Of a stretch of 64,000 nucleotides of DNA, positions 1 through 9,645 are shown piece by piece. Under the pieces are notes generated by a model. It had not been told where the DNA came from. It saw only the letters and a program-made list of their open reading frames with translations, and did not search any database. The DNA is from Nakamurella lactea DSM 19367 (GTDB taxonomy: Bacteria; Actinomycetota; Actinomycetes; Mycobacteriales; Nakamurellaceae): assembly GCF_000426645.1 (NCBI RefSeq), contig NZ_AUFT01000001.1, positions 310,001 through 374,000 of the forward strand. Direction: 5' to 3'. A program made the position numbers and the translations under genes. Every line of letters begins with the position of its first letter. Position 1 is the first letter of the stretch.

Positions 1-165
1 TAGGCCGAAGGTGGGGATCGTCCACAGCACGGCGATCACCACCGCGATCAGCGATGCCCACGGCGACGAGAGCTTGGTCTTGGCCTCCTGGGCCCGCAGT
101 TGCGCCTTGAGCTTGCGCGGGCTCTGCTGCGGCTCGACCAGCAGCGGCGGGGTGGTTGTCGTCAT
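1..165 (-). CDS. Sugar ABC transporter permease (MalG/AglG type), 5' fragment
   Basis: Only the first 55 codons lie in the window; the gene runs off the left edge. The N-terminus is short and cytoplasmic, with basic residues (RKLKAQLRAQEAKTK), and then enters a hydrophobic helix (residues about 38-55). This is the usual start of the second inner-membrane subunit of carbohydrate uptake transporters. Its ATG overlaps the TGA of the upstream permease by 4 bases, which implies translational coupling in one operon with that permease and the binding protein. Function is inferred mainly from context because the family's EAA loop is outside the window. Confidence 0.8.
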   Translation of the reverse strand, partial: MTTTTPPLLVEPQQSPRKLKAQLRAQEAKTKLSSPWASLIAVVIAVLWTIPTFGL

Positions 166-1349
166 CGGATCTCATCTGCCTTCCGCATCTGCCGAACATT
201 GAAGACGATCACCGGGATCACCACGATGAAGATCAGCACCGCGAACGCGCCTGCCCTGCCCGGTTGCTGGACGGCCAGTTGGTTGTAGAACGCGTTGGCC
301 AGGATGTTGTTCGACGGCAGGTTGCCGCCCATCACGTTGACGATGTCGAACGTCTTGAGTGAGGCGATGGCGACCGTCGTCAGTACCACCACAAGAGTCG
401 GCCGGATGGTCGGCAGGGTCACCGAGAAGAACAGCCGCGGACCGGTGGCACCGTCGATCTTGGCAGCCTCGACGATGTCGTCCGGAACCGCCTTGATCGC
501 CGCCGACAGGATCGTCATGGCGAATCCGGCCTGGATCCAGATCATCACCACGATCAGCGCGAAGGTGCCGGTGGGGTATTTCGTGATCCAGTTCTGCGGA
601 GACATTCCGACCACGTCCACCAGGGCGTTCAGCAGGCCGACCTGCTCCTTCCCCGTCGGAGCCGGCGCCAAGTAGACGAACTTCCAGATCACCGACGCGG
701 CGACCATCGAGATCGCGGTCGGCAGGAAGATCAGGGCCTTCGCCAACGCCTCACCGCGGGTCCGATCGACCAGGGTCGCGTACACGAGACCGAACGCGGT
801 GGCCAGGATCGGCACCAGAAAGATCCACAGCACCGTGTTGATGAGCATGTGCTCATTCGCCTTGGTGAACACCCTGGCGTAGTTGTCGAATCCCACCCAA
901 CCGGCGGAGTCGCCGGCCGCATTGGCGCCTTGGAACGAGGCGATGATGGTCCGGATTCCCGACCACAGCAGGCCGACCGACAGGGCGACGACCACCGGGC
1001 CGAGGAAGCCGGCCAGCAGCACGCCCTTGGGGATCCGTGGCCGGTCGATGATCCACAGGATCAGCCCCATCACGACCACGAACAGCAGGATCGCCAGGAA
1101 CATGACGAGGATCTTCTGGCCGGCACTCGACGGTGCGAAGACCGCATTGACCAGCCAGCCGTGCGACTTCTGGTTGTCATAGAACAACCCGGAGCCGCCC
1201 TTGGACTGCAGCGTCATCACGATCAGCGCGATGATCACCACGCCGATCAGGAACCAGACCAGGTAACTGATCCAACCCCGGCCCTGGTCTTCATTCGACC
1301 GTCGGGACTCGACCGGCGCAGGTCCCGGGCGGATGTCGGTGTGGGTCAC
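162..1349 (-). CDS. Sugar ABC transporter permease (MalF/AglF type)
   Basis: A 395-residue integral membrane protein that would form half of the channel of a carbohydrate importer. About eight hydrophobic segments are visible. The binding-protein-dependent permease signature lies near residues 290-315 (EAAKIDGATGPRLFFSVTLP), the EAA loop that docks onto the ATPase. The N-terminal 110 residues hold two additional helices beyond the minimal six-helix core, as in MalF and AglF proteins. It is followed with a 4-base overlap by the second permease and preceded by the binding protein. No ATPase gene is in view; it may lie beyond the left edge, or a shared MsiK-like ATPase may serve the system. The sugar is not determined; an alpha-glucoside is a reasonable guess. 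Confidence 0.88.
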   Translation of the reverse strand: MTHTDIRPGPAPVESRRSNEDQGRGWISYLVWFLIGVVIIALIVMTLQSKGGSGLFYDNQKSHGWLVNAVFAPSSAGQKILVMFLAILLFVVVMGLILWIIDRPRIPKGVLLAGFLGPVVVALSVGLLWSGIRTIIASFQGANAAGDSAGWVGFDNYARVFTKANEHMLINTVLWIFLVPILATAFGLVYATLVDRTRGEALAKALIFLPTAISMVAASVIWKFVYLAPAPTGKEQVGLLNALVDVVGMSPQNWITKYPTGTFALIVVMIWIQAGFAMTILSAAIKAVPDDIVEAAKIDGATGPRLFFSVTLPTIRPTLVVVLTTVAIASLKTFDIVNVMGGNLPSNNILANAFYNQLAVQQPGRAGAFAVLIFIVVIPVIVFNVRQMRKADEIR

Positions 1350-1515
1350 GTCAAATCCCTTCGGCCACGATCACGGTTCGACCACAGAGCTTTCGACAGA
1401 ACTTCAACGGAGAGCTTTCCACCATCCACGGCGTTCCACCATCGTCGACGGCAGTCACCGGGCGACGGGCCGGAACACCCGGGATTCTGGATGCTCCGGC
1501 ACCGCCGTCTGGCGA

Positions 1516-3039
1516 TTAGTTCGGCCAGGCCGCATCGATCTGGGCCAGGGTCGTCTCATCGTCCTGGTCGCTGGCGATCCATGCGGTCAGCTGCTGCCAT
1601 TCCGCTCCGGCGCCGACGGCGGCCGGCATCAGATCGGACGCGTCGAACCGCGACACCGACTTCGGATCCTGCAGGATCGTCACGCACAGCTTGTTGATGG
1701 CGCCGTCCACGTTGTCGATCTGCAGACCCTTGTTCGCCGAGATCCGCGACGGGATGGCCTTCGACTGATTGTTCGCCCAGTGAGCGGTGGACAGGTAGAA
1801 CTGCGCTGCCTGCACCTCGGGACGATCGGAGAAGGCCGCGGTGAACTCGCCGCCGACCTCGACCGGCTTGCCGAACTGAGTGCCCATCTCCGGCTCGTAG
1901 AAGGCGAAGATGTCGCCGTTCTCCGAGATGTCGGTGCCCTTGTCCCAGTTGGAGGCGTAGAAGTTCGCCATCTGCATCATGTAGCACTGGCCGGCCTGGA
2001 TGGGCTTGCCCGCAGTGGCGAAGTCGGTGGTGGCGATGGAGCTGACGTCACCGATGCCGGCGTTCACGTACTTGTCGTTCTTCAGGATGCTGCCGACGGT
2101 CTTGAGTGCATCGGCGATCTGCGGATCGGAGAACTTGACCTTGCCCTCGATCCACTGGTCGTAGACGTCCGGACCTGCCTGCCGCAGCACGACCTCCTCC
2201 AGCCAGTCGGTGGCCGGCCAGCCGGTGGCGTTCCCGGACTCGATGCCGGCGCACCACGGCTTGATGCCATCAGCATCGGCCGCGATCTTGTCCGACAGCG
2301 CGATCAGGTCGTCCCAGGTGGTGGGAACGGTGTAGCCCTTGGCCTTGAACATCTTCGGCGAGTACCAGACCAGCGACTTGACGTTCGCGCCGAGCGGGGC
2401 GGCGTAGAACTTGCCGTCGATCGTGCCGTACTTCTTCCAGCCCTCGTCCCAGTACTTGGTGACGTTGTCCTGCACCTGCTGCGGCGCGGCAACGACCTTG
2501 CCGGTCGCGACCAGGGTGGCCAGCAGACCCGGCTGCGGCACGAACGCGAGATCGGACGGGTTGCCCGACTTCGCCTTCACCACGACCTGCTGCTCGAAGT
2601 TCTTGTCGCCGGTCACGTTGAGGGTGGCACCGGTGCAGTCCTTGAAGTCCGTCCAGGACTTCTTCAGACCCTCCAACTCGGCGCCGACGATCGAGGTGTA
2701 GATGCTGACCGTCTTGCCGGTGATGTTCGGCCAGTCCTTCTTGATGGTGTCGCACCAGGTGTCGTCGTCACCCTCGACCGCTGCTCCGGCGCCACTGGTC
2801 GTCTCCGAGCCGGTCGCACCGGAGGTCTCCGAGCCGGGCGCTTCGGCACTGGATTCTGCAGGGCTGGATTCCGCGCTGGATTCAGCAGCGGACGTTTCGC
2901 CGCCGGTGGCAGCCGCGCTCGTCGTGGCAGCGGTCGTGCCACCACCGCCGGCGTCGTTACTGCTTCCACAGGCACTCAGCACGAGCGCGGCGGCCGCCGT
3001 TGCGGCGACCAGTCCTAATGCACGTCGATGTCGCATCAT
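1516..3039 (-). CDS. Sugar ABC transporter substrate-binding lipoprotein (AglE-like)
   Basis: A 507-residue extracellular solute receptor, family SBP_bac_1. It starts with a lipoprotein signal peptide ending in the lipobox LSAC (Cys24), so it should be anchored to the outer face of the membrane. Residues about 28-85 are a Ser/Ala/Glu/Thr-rich linker. The folded part runs from about 90 to the end and carries typical sugar-binding features (many Trp/Tyr, WDDLIALSDKIAADADG). An AGGAGG ribosome site (3050-3055) lies 10 bases before the first of two adjacent ATG codons; the second ATG (3036) is an alternative start. It is the first gene of the permease operon, separated from the permease by 166 bases that hold no gene. 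A LacI-type operator lies 63 bases upstream. Confidence 0.9.
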   Translation of the reverse strand: MMRHRRALGLVAATAAAALVLSACGSSNDAGGGGTTAATTSAAATGGETSAAESSAESSPAESSAEAPGSETSGATGSETTSGAGAAVEGDDDTWCDTIKKDWPNITGKTVSIYTSIVGAELEGLKKSWTDFKDCTGATLNVTGDKNFEQQVVVKAKSGNPSDLAFVPQPGLLATLVATGKVVAAPQQVQDNVTKYWDEGWKKYGTIDGKFYAAPLGANVKSLVWYSPKMFKAKGYTVPTTWDDLIALSDKIAADADGIKPWCAGIESGNATGWPATDWLEEVVLRQAGPDVYDQWIEGKVKFSDPQIADALKTVGSILKNDKYVNAGIGDVSSIATTDFATAGKPIQAGQCYMMQMANFYASNWDKGTDISENGDIFAFYEPEMGTQFGKPVEVGGEFTAAFSDRPEVQAAQFYLSTAHWANNQSKAIPSRISANKGLQIDNVDGAINKLCVTILQDPKSVSRFDASDLMPAAVGAGAEWQQLTAWIASDQDDETTLAQIDAAWPN

Positions 3040-3070
3040 GGGTGGTGGGCCTCCTGAGCCATTCCGGGTC

Positions 3071-3086
3071 TGTGAACCACTTCACA
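3071..3086. promoter_or_regulatory. Inverted repeat in the sugar-transporter promoter region
   Basis: The sequence TGTGAA-CCAC-TTCACA is a perfect 6-bp dyad with a 4-base spacer. It lies between the binding-protein start codon and the LacI-type operator. It could be a second repressor or activator site or a small hairpin in the transporter leader. No regulator gene is nearby to decide. Confidence 0.4.
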
Positions 3087-3101
3087 GCGGACGATGTCCA
3101 A

Positions 3102-3115
3102 CGAAAACGTTTTCG
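3102..3115. promoter_or_regulatory. LacI/GalR-family operator upstream of sugar ABC operon
   Basis: CGAAAACGTTTTCG is a perfect 14-bp palindrome with the central CG step typical of LacI/GalR/CcpA-type operators. It lies 63-76 bases before the binding-protein start and about 195 bases before the divergent phosphofructokinase. It most likely mediates sugar-responsive repression of the transporter, and possibly of both genes. The cognate repressor is not in the window. Confidence 0.75.
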
Positions 3116-3308
3116 GTCCCGATTTGCAAGCCCTCGAGGCCCGTTGGATGTAACGATTCAGTAACCCGGCAGCCGTTCGGCCCCAGTAACCGATTTCTCG
3201 ATCACCGAGGGTGAGTTGTTCGAGCCTTCGAAGCACCCTGAAGTGCACCGCCGGACCTGCGCCGGGACCCGGCCGGTGCCACCCCGGCCGCCGGATAGGC
3301 TCGGCGAC

Positions 3309-4532
3309 ATGTCCGTCCGAAAAGTTGCTCTGCTCACCGCGGGTGGTTTCGCCCCGTGTCTGTCGTCCGCCGTCGGCGGCCTGATCGAGCGATACACCGA
3401 GCTCGCCCCCGAGATCGAGATCATCGCCTATCGGCACGGCTACCAGGGACTGCTGGCCGGCGACAGCATCGCCGTCACCGAGCAGATCCGGGCCAGGGCC
3501 GGAATTCTGCACCGGTTCGGTGGCTCGCCGATCGGGAACTCCAGGGTCAAGCTGACCAACGTCGACGATCTGGTGAGGCGGGGCCTGGTGCAACCGGGCG
3601 ACGACCCACTCAAGGTGGCGGCCGAACGGTTGACCGCCGACGGCGTCGACGTGCTGCACACGATCGGCGGTGACGACACCAACACCACCGCCGCGGACCT
3701 GGCCAGGTTCTTGGCGGGCAACGGATACGACCTGACGGTGGTCGGCCTGCCGAAGACCATCGACAACGACGTGGTGCCGATCCGGCAGTCGCTGGGCGCC
3801 TGGACGGCCGCAGAACAGGGCGCCCGGTTTGCCGCGAACATCGTCGGCGAACACAATTCCGGTGCCCGGATGCTGATCGTGCACGAGGTGATGGGCCGGC
3901 ACTGCGGCTGGCTGACGGCGGCTACCGCAGCCGAGTACCGCAGGTGGCTGGATCGCCAGGAGTGGGTGCCGGAGATCGGGTTGAGCAGGGCGGCCTGGGA
4001 TGTGCATGCCGTCTATCTGCCGGAGGCCGCCTTCGACGTGCGGGCCGAGGCGGCCCGGCTCAAGTCGGTGATGGACACCGTCGGCAACGTGACCATCTTC
4101 GTTTCGGAGGGCGCCGGGGTCGACACCATCGTGGCCGAGCTGGAGGCCTCCGGCGTGCAGGTGCCGAGGGACCCGTTCGGTCACGTCCGGCTGGACGAGG
4201 TGAACCCCGGCGCCTGGTTCGCCAAGCAGTTCGCCGAGCTGCTCGACGCCGAGAAGGTGATGGTGCAGAAGTCCGGCTACTTCTCCCGTTCGGCGGCAGC
4301 GAATGCCGACGACCTGCGGCTGATCAAGTCGATGACGGACCTGGCCGTCGACAGCGCGCTGCGCGGTGAGTCGGGGGTGATCGGGCACGACGAGGAGAAC
4401 GGGGACAGGTTGCGGCCCATCGAGTTCGACCGGATCGCCGGTGGCAAGCCGTTCGACATCGGCACCGGGTGGTTCACCGACCTGCTGGCCGATATCGGCC
4501 AGCCCGCGGCGCACCCGGCGCCGGCGCACTGA
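3309..4532 (+). CDS. pfp: Pyrophosphate-dependent 6-phosphofructokinase
   Basis: A 407-residue phosphofructokinase that phosphorylates fructose 6-phosphate to fructose 1,6-bisphosphate in glycolysis. Diagnostic residues favour PPi over ATP as phosphoryl donor: the donor loop reads GGDDT (residues 120-124), where ATP enzymes have GGDGS, and the catalytic motif is PKTIDND (148-154) with Lys149. The MGRHCGW sugar-phosphate motif is present. PPi enzymes work reversibly, so the protein could also serve gluconeogenesis. The ATG at 3309 starts at the conserved KVALLTAGG strand; an upstream in-frame extension looks non-coding. It is divergent from the sugar transporter operon, which suggests a link between sugar uptake and glycolytic entry. 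Confidence 0.9.
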   Translation: MSVRKVALLTAGGFAPCLSSAVGGLIERYTELAPEIEIIAYRHGYQGLLAGDSIAVTEQIRARAGILHRFGGSPIGNSRVKLTNVDDLVRRGLVQPGDDPLKVAAERLTADGVDVLHTIGGDDTNTTAADLARFLAGNGYDLTVVGLPKTIDNDVVPIRQSLGAWTAAEQGARFAANIVGEHNSGARMLIVHEVMGRHCGWLTAATAAEYRRWLDRQEWVPEIGLSRAAWDVHAVYLPEAAFDVRAEAARLKSVMDTVGNVTIFVSEGAGVDTIVAELEASGVQVPRDPFGHVRLDEVNPGAWFAKQFAELLDAEKVMVQKSGYFSRSAAANADDLRLIKSMTDLAVDSALRGESGVIGHDEENGDRLRPIEFDRIAGGKPFDIGTGWFTDLLADIGQPAAHPAPAH

Positions 4533-4536
4533 GCAG

Positions 4537-5061
4537 ATGACGGGATCGGACGGCACCGGCCGGGGCAGTGTCCCCCGCCGTCGGCGCTCGGCGAGCCGCC
4601 CGGCCGGACCGCCGGCGGCACCGCCGGTAGCCGAGCCGAACGCGGACGCCGCACCGGCGCCGGCGGACAACCCGGCGGTGGTGCCGCCAACCAGGCGGCA
4701 GCGGCGGCGACGGGCCGATCCGCGACCGGCGGCCGCCGAGCCGCGCGCCGGCTCCGAACCGGATGCCGGCCAGGATCGCGGCGCCGACCAACCGCGGCCG
4801 AACGCCGCCGAAGGCCGCCGCGACGAACGTGAACCACGCCGCGGCGGGGACCGGGGCCTGCGCGGACTGGAAACCGTGCGCTCCAGCCAGCTGTCGCCGG
4901 TGGACGCGATGCGTGCCCGTGAGTACGCCACCCCGACCGCTGAGGATCTGGCGGCCGCCGAGCGCGAGGTGGTGCTGGTGCGGCGGAACTACGTGCCGCC
5001 GGCACCGCTGCAGACGACGAAACGGCGCGGGCGGCGCCGCGACGATCCGGCGGATCGCTGA
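4537..5061 (+). CDS. Low-complexity Arg/Pro/Ala-rich hypothetical protein
   Basis: A 174-residue protein whose first 115 residues are disordered (Pro, Ala, Arg, Asp/Glu tracts). The short C-terminus is more conserved-looking (LSPVDAMRAREYATPTAEDLAAAEREVVLVRRNYVPP, quoted by parts: LSPVDAMRAREYATP then EDLAAAEREVVLVRRNY). It is followed by a basic tail (KRRGRRRDD). The start lies 4 bases after the phosphofructokinase stop, so the two are probably co-transcribed. I do not recognise a domain. The highly basic composition could mean nucleic-acid or ribosome association, but that is a guess. It converges on rpiB with no evident terminator. Confidence 0.6.
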   Translation: MTGSDGTGRGSVPRRRRSASRPAGPPAAPPVAEPNADAAPAPADNPAVVPPTRRQRRRRADPRPAAAEPRAGSEPDAGQDRGADQPRPNAAEGRRDEREPRRGGDRGLRGLETVRSSQLSPVDAMRAREYATPTAEDLAAAEREVVLVRRNYVPPAPLQTTKRRGRRRDDPADR

Positions 5062-5105
5062 TCGCGGCAGTTCGTCAGCCCTGGGTGACGTCAGCCCGCG
5101 GCAGG

Positions 5106-5576
5106 TCAGTTCGGGAGCACCGGCGGGGCCGGATCGGCCTCGTAGGCGGTCAGCATCCCGATCCGGCGGATGTGCCTGGCGCCCTGTGAGAACGGGGTCT
5201 GCAGGAAGGTGATGACGAACCCGGTGGCGATGTCCTGGTCGTGCATCCTGGCGCCGACCGCGATCACGTTGGCATCGTTGTGCTCACGGGCCAGCTGTGC
5301 GGTTTCGGTCGACCAGGCGAGCGCGGCCCGCACCCCGGCGACCTTGTTGGCGGCGATCTGCTCACCGTTGCCACTGCCACCGATCACCACCCCGAGACTG
5401 CCGGCATCGGCCACCACCCGGCGCCCGGTCTCCAGGCAGAACGGCGGATAGTCGTCCCGGTCGTCGTAGACGTGGGCGCCGACGTCGACCACGTCGTGGC
5501 CGAGGTCGGCGAGCTGCTGGAGCAGGTGTGCCTTGAGTTCGAAACCGGCATGATCGGAGCCGAGGTAGACGCGCAT
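5106..5576 (-). CDS. rpiB: Ribose-5-phosphate isomerase B
   Basis: A 156-residue RpiB/LacAB-family sugar isomerase interconverting ribulose 5-phosphate and ribose 5-phosphate in the pentose phosphate pathway. The N-terminal MRVYLGSDHAGFELK is the family signature, with the phosphate-binding GSDHAG turn. The mid-protein GGSGNGEQIAANK loop and the late EHNDANVIAVGAR segment also match the family. Length is typical. The order rpiB, then DsbA-like, then divergent pepN matches M. tuberculosis Rv2465c-Rv2467, with a universal stress protein inserted here. Confidence 0.95.
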   Translation of the reverse strand: MRVYLGSDHAGFELKAHLLQQLADLGHDVVDVGAHVYDDRDDYPPFCLETGRRVVADAGSLGVVIGGSGNGEQIAANKVAGVRAALAWSTETAQLAREHNDANVIAVGARMHDQDIATGFVITFLQTPFSQGARHIRRIGMLTAYEADPAPPVLPN

Positions 5577-5597
5577 CCGGTCAGTCTGCCCTGCGGG

Positions 5598-6122
5598 TTA
5601 CGGAACGACCAGTACGGGCCACTTGTTGGCCGCCACCATCGCCCTGGACACCGAGCCCGAGGCGATCCGGTGGACCAACTCGGCAAAACCGGTGTGCCGC
5701 TTGCCGACCACCACCAGCGCCGCGTCCCGATCCTGGGCGATCCTGGTCAGCTCGGCGGCCGCGTCACCGACCGTCGTCACCAGTTCCCAGTCAGCCCCGA
5801 CCAGATCGGGCGAGGCCTGCAGCGCGGCCACCAGCTCGTCCTCCACCTCGTCCTGGATCCGCTCCCCGACCACTGTCTCCTCCGGCACCGGGACGTAGCC
5901 CTCGATCACCGGCATGGTCCGTCGACGGACGTGCACCAGCAGCAGCGGTCGTTCCAGCGCGAGCGACATGAACACAGCGGCTCGCAGCGCGCGCCCACAG
6001 GTGGTCGCCTCGTCGACGCCGACCACCACCGGACCACTGCGCAGATCCGGCGGGACGGGGAGCCCGTGCGAGTTCTTCGGCCGGTCCGGCGTCGGCTCGA
6101 CCGGCGGTTCGCTCGATGCCAT
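5598..6122 (-). CDS. Universal stress protein (UspA family)
   Basis: A 174-residue single-domain Usp protein. After a 30-residue variable leader the sequence enters the alpha/beta nucleotide-binding fold (PVVVGVDEATTCGRALRAA). It ends with the strand DAALVVVGKRH and the turn ASGSVSRAMVAANKWPVLVVP. The final G-S-(V)-S-R region resembles the ATP-binding G(S)xxG/S loop, so ATP binding is plausible. Such proteins act in stress or dormancy responses. It is 21 bases upstream of rpiB and probably co-transcribed with it. The gene has no counterpart at this place in the mycobacterial order as I remember it. Confidence 0.88.
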   Translation of the reverse strand: MASSEPPVEPTPDRPKNSHGLPVPPDLRSGPVVVGVDEATTCGRALRAAVFMSLALERPLLLVHVRRRTMPVIEGYVPVPEETVVGERIQDEVEDELVAALQASPDLVGADWELVTTVGDAAAELTRIAQDRDAALVVVGKRHTGFAELVHRIASGSVSRAMVAANKWPVLVVP

Positions 6123-6229
6123 GAGTGACCTCCTCGCGGTGGTGGTTACTGCGAGGGTGACACACCGGCCCGCTCAGGCCAACTGGGAGTGGCTCCCGCC
6201 GTGTCGTCGGCGCTCTCCCCGAGGTCGGC

Positions 6230-6904
6230 TCAGTCGAACTGCGGGTCCTCTGTCCTGGTCCTCTTCAATTCGAAGAAGTACGGGAAGGACGCCAGGGTGA
6301 CGGTCGCGTCCCACAGCTTGCCGGCCTCCTCGCCGCGTGGAATCCGGGTGAGCACCGGGCCGAAGAACGCCGAGCCGCCGACGTGAATGGTCGGCGTGCC
6401 GACCTCGTCGCCCACCGGGTCCATCCCGCGGTGGTGGCTGGCCTTGAGCGCCTCGTCGTACTCGGTGGAGGTGGCCGCCTGCGCCAGTTCGGCGGGCAAT
6501 CCGACCTCGGCCAGCGCCTGCTCGATCACCTGGGCGTAGTCCTTGTTGCCCTCCTGGTGGATCCGGGTGCCCATCGCGGTGTACAGCGGCAGCAGCACCT
6601 GGTCTCCGTGCGCCTGTGCGGCGGCGATCAGCACCCGCACCGGGCCCCAGCCACGGCCGAGCAGATCCTGATAGGCCTCGGACAGCCCGGGCCGGCCGTC
6701 GTTGAGCACCGACAGGCTCATCACCTGGAATCGGACGTCGATCTCACGCACCTTCGCCACCTCGAGGATCCAGCGGGAGGTGACCCAGGCGAAGGGGCAG
6801 ATCGGATCGAAGTAGAAATCGACGGCACCGGTGGCGGTGTCACTCCCGGTGCCGTCGTCAGCCTTGTCGTTGCCCAGGTCCTGCTCGATCGTGGTGCTCG
6901 TCAT
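6230..6904 (-). CDS. DsbA-family thioredoxin-fold protein (Rv2466c-like, mycothiol-linked)
   Basis: A 224-residue thioredoxin-fold protein of the DsbA/2-hydroxychromene-isomerase type, equivalent by position and sequence to M. tuberculosis Rv2466c, a mycothiol-dependent reductase. The active-site loop is FDPICPFAW, with Cys36 in C-P-F-A. The second cysteine of a CxxC motif is absent (Ala39), so a monothiol mechanism through mycothiol is likely. The start ATG was chosen because AAGGA lies 8-12 bases upstream and the first residues lead directly into the fold. It is transcribed divergently from pepN, as in mycobacteria. Cytoplasmic; no signal peptide is visible. Confidence 0.88.
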   Translation of the reverse strand: MTSTTIEQDLGNDKADDGTGSDTATGAVDFYFDPICPFAWVTSRWILEVAKVREIDVRFQVMSLSVLNDGRPGLSEAYQDLLGRGWGPVRVLIAAAQAHGDQVLLPLYTAMGTRIHQEGNKDYAQVIEQALAEVGLPAELAQAATSTEYDEALKASHHRGMDPVGDEVGTPTIHVGGSAFFGPVLTRIPRGEEAGKLWDATVTLASFPYFFELKRTRTEDPQFD

Positions 6905-7057
6905 TCCGGTCGTTCCTTTCAGTTTTCCGACGTACTTCCCATCCAGGGCAACAGCCCGGCCGGATAGGTTGTTCCCGGAGGCGCGGCGCACGTTCGGCGC
7001 TGCATTCCCGGACGTCCGGTGCGATCCGCCGGGCGCCACACCGACGAGAGGACTTCT

Positions 7058-9610
7058 ATGACCCAGCCGCCGAACCTCACGCGTGAGCAGGCCACGCGCC
7101 GTGCGGCCACCATCTCGGTGAACAGCTACCAGATCGCGCTGGACCTCACCGACGGCGCCGGCGGCGCCGGGGAGAAGACCTTCTCCACGACCAGCACGGT
7201 CGCCTTCGCGGCCGAACCACAGTCGTCGACGTTCATCGACTTCGTGGGTGACGGGATCGCATCGGCGACCCTGAACGGGCGGTCGCTGGACATCTCGGGC
7301 TGGACCACCGATGGCGGTCTGGCACTGACCGATCTGGCGGCCGAGAACGAGCTGGTGGTCAAGGCGGTCGGGCTGTACACCAACACCGGCGAGGGGCTGC
7401 ACCGGTTCGTCGATCCGGTGGACAACGAGGTGTATCTGTACTCGCAGTTCGAGACGGCCGACGCGAAGCGGATGTACGCCTGCTTCGACCAGCCGGATCT
7501 GAAGGCCACCTTCAGCGTCCAGGTGCTGGCGCCGAAGCACTGGCAGGTGGTGACCAACGGCGCCACGGAATCGGTGGAGGACGCCGAGTCCGGGGCCTCA
7601 TTGCACCATTTCGTCACCACCGAGCCGATGAGCACCTACGTGACGGCACTGGTCGCCGGGCCGTACCACGTGGTTCGCCAGAACCACGACGGGATCGACC
7701 TCGGCCTGTACTGCCGGACCAGCCTGGCGCAGCACCTGGATGTCGACCGGTTGTTCACCGAGACGGCACAGGGCTTCGACTTCTTCCACGCAGCCTTCGG
7801 AGTGCGGTACCCGTTCGGCAAGTACGACCAGCTCTTCGTCCCCGAGTTCAACGCCGGAGCGATGGAGAACGCCGGGGCGGTGACCTTCCGCGAGGAGTAC
7901 GTCTTCCGGTCCAAGGTGACCCGCTACGCCTACGAGCGGCGCTGCGAGACGATCCTGCACGAGATGGCGCACATGTGGTTCGGCGACCTGGTCACCATGC
8001 GCTGGTGGGACGACCTGTGGCTGAACGAGTCGTTCGCCACCTGGGCGTCGGTGGTGGCGCAGAACGCCGCGACCGAGTACACCTCGGCCTGGACGACCTT
8101 CGCCAACGTGGAGAAGTCGTGGGCGTACGTGCAGGACCAACTGCCCTCCACCCATCCGATCGCCGCCGACATGGTCGATCTCGAGGCGGTCGAGGTCAAC
8201 TTCGACGGGATCACCTATGCCAAGGGCGCTTCGGTGCTCAAGCAACTGGCCGCCTATGTCGGCTATGACGAGTTCCTGGCCGGGCTCCGGTCGTATTTCG
8301 CCGCCCACGCGTTCTCCAATGCCACCCTGGCCGATCTGTTGTCGGCGCTGGAGCAGACCTCCGGCCGCGACCTGTCCTCGTGGTCGGACGCCTGGCTCAC
8401 CACCACCGGATTGAACACCCTGTCCGCCGAGTTCGAGGTGGACTCCGACGGTCGGTTCACCTCCTTCGCCGTACGGCAGACCGGCGCCGCCCCGGGCGCC
8501 GGAGAGCTCCGCCCGCACCGGTTGGCGGTCGGCGTGTACGCCGACTCCGGTGACGGAAAGCTGGTGCGCAGCAAGCGGGTCGAGCTCGACGTGGTCGGCG
8601 GGCTGACGCCGGTTCCCGAACTGGTCGGCGAGCAGCGTGGCGAGCTGGTGCTGGTGAACGACGACGACCTGACCTACTGCAAGTTGCGGCTGGATCCGGA
8701 GTCGTTGGCCACCGCGGTGCAGCGGATCGGCGACATCGCCGAGTCACTCCCCCGCACGCTGGTCTGGTCGGCGGTCTGGGAAATGACCCGGGACGCGCTG
8801 CTGCGCGCCCGAGACTTCGTCGCGCTCGCCCTGCGCGGGCTGGGCTCGGAAACCGAAATCGGTGTGGTGCAAAGAGTTCTGTCGCAGGTCGGCTCGGCGT
8901 TGGGCAGCTACTCCGATCCGCAGTGGGCCGATACGACCGGGTATCCGGCGTTCGCCGATGCGGTGATCGACCTGGCGCGCGGCGCCGAGCCGGGCAGCGA
9001 CCTCCAGCTGGCAGCGGTGTCGATGCTGGCCGGGACCAAGTTGTCGGACAAGCAACTCAACGTGCTCGCCGGTTGGCGGGACGGGTCCGCCCCGCTGGAC
9101 GGCCTGGTGGTGGATTCCGATATGAGCTGGACCCTGCTCGGTGCGCTGGTTGCCCACAGCCGGGCGGGCAAGGCTCAGATCGAGACCGCAAAGGCGGTGG
9201 ATCCCACCGCTTCCGGCGAGCGTCGGGCGATCGGCGTGACGGCCATGCTGCCGGACGGCAAGGCGCAGATCTGGGACCGGTTGATGCACGACGACGGCAT
9301 GGCGAATGCGTTGCAGGACGCCGCGATCGGCGGCTTCGTACATCCCGCGCAGCGCACGTTGCTGACACCGTTCGTCGACCCCTACTTCGCCGAGATCGCC
9401 GAGGTCTGGGAGCGTCGGTCCAGTGAGGTGGCGCAGAAGGTCGCGGTGGGCCTGTTCCCCCGCTGGGCCATCGATCAGGCCACCGTCGACGAGTCGCTGA
9501 CCTGGGAGTCGGGCGAGCACCCGTCGGCACTCAAACGGCTGGTGTCCGAGGGACGCTCGTCGATGGAACGGGCTCTGGCGGCCAGGGAGAAGGACCGGCA
9601 ACAGATCTGA
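7058..9610 (+). CDS. pepN: Aminopeptidase N (M1 zinc metallopeptidase)
   Basis: An 850-residue cytosolic aminopeptidase that removes N-terminal residues from peptides. The exopeptidase motif GAMEN is at residues 267-271 and the zinc motif HEMAH at 301-305, with the third ligand in the following WLNESFATW segment. The C-terminal half matches the ERAP1-like helical domain of actinobacterial PepN (ending around WGERR-type WERRSSE). The ATG at 7058 has GAGAGGA 6-12 bases upstream. Length fits the mycobacterial enzyme (Rv2467). It ends 35 bases before the convergent dinB gene. Confidence 0.96.
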   Translation: MTQPPNLTREQATRRAATISVNSYQIALDLTDGAGGAGEKTFSTTSTVAFAAEPQSSTFIDFVGDGIASATLNGRSLDISGWTTDGGLALTDLAAENELVVKAVGLYTNTGEGLHRFVDPVDNEVYLYSQFETADAKRMYACFDQPDLKATFSVQVLAPKHWQVVTNGATESVEDAESGASLHHFVTTEPMSTYVTALVAGPYHVVRQNHDGIDLGLYCRTSLAQHLDVDRLFTETAQGFDFFHAAFGVRYPFGKYDQLFVPEFNAGAMENAGAVTFREEYVFRSKVTRYAYERRCETILHEMAHMWFGDLVTMRWWDDLWLNESFATWASVVAQNAATEYTSAWTTFANVEKSWAYVQDQLPSTHPIAADMVDLEAVEVNFDGITYAKGASVLKQLAAYVGYDEFLAGLRSYFAAHAFSNATLADLLSALEQTSGRDLSSWSDAWLTTTGLNTLSAEFEVDSDGRFTSFAVRQTGAAPGAGELRPHRLAVGVYADSGDGKLVRSKRVELDVVGGLTPVPELVGEQRGELVLVNDDDLTYCKLRLDPESLATAVQRIGDIAESLPRTLVWSAVWEMTRDALLRARDFVALALRGLGSETEIGVVQRVLSQVGSALGSYSDPQWADTTGYPAFADAVIDLARGAEPGSDLQLAAVSMLAGTKLSDKQLNVLAGWRDGSAPLDGLVVDSDMSWTLLGALVAHSRAGKAQIETAKAVDPTASGERRAIGVTAMLPDGKAQIWDRLMHDDGMANALQDAAIGGFVHPAQRTLLTPFVDPYFAEIAEVWERRSSEVAQKVAVGLFPRWAIDQATVDESLTWESGEHPSALKRLVSEGRSSMERALAAREKDRQQI

Positions 9611-9645
9611 CGGTGTCCACGCCGATCAAGGTCCGTCCGCGCTGA

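Noticed and set aside
3036-4931. 631-residue open frame on the minus strand
   Set aside because: It is the antisense shadow of the phosphofructokinase and the following hypothetical gene; no family features.
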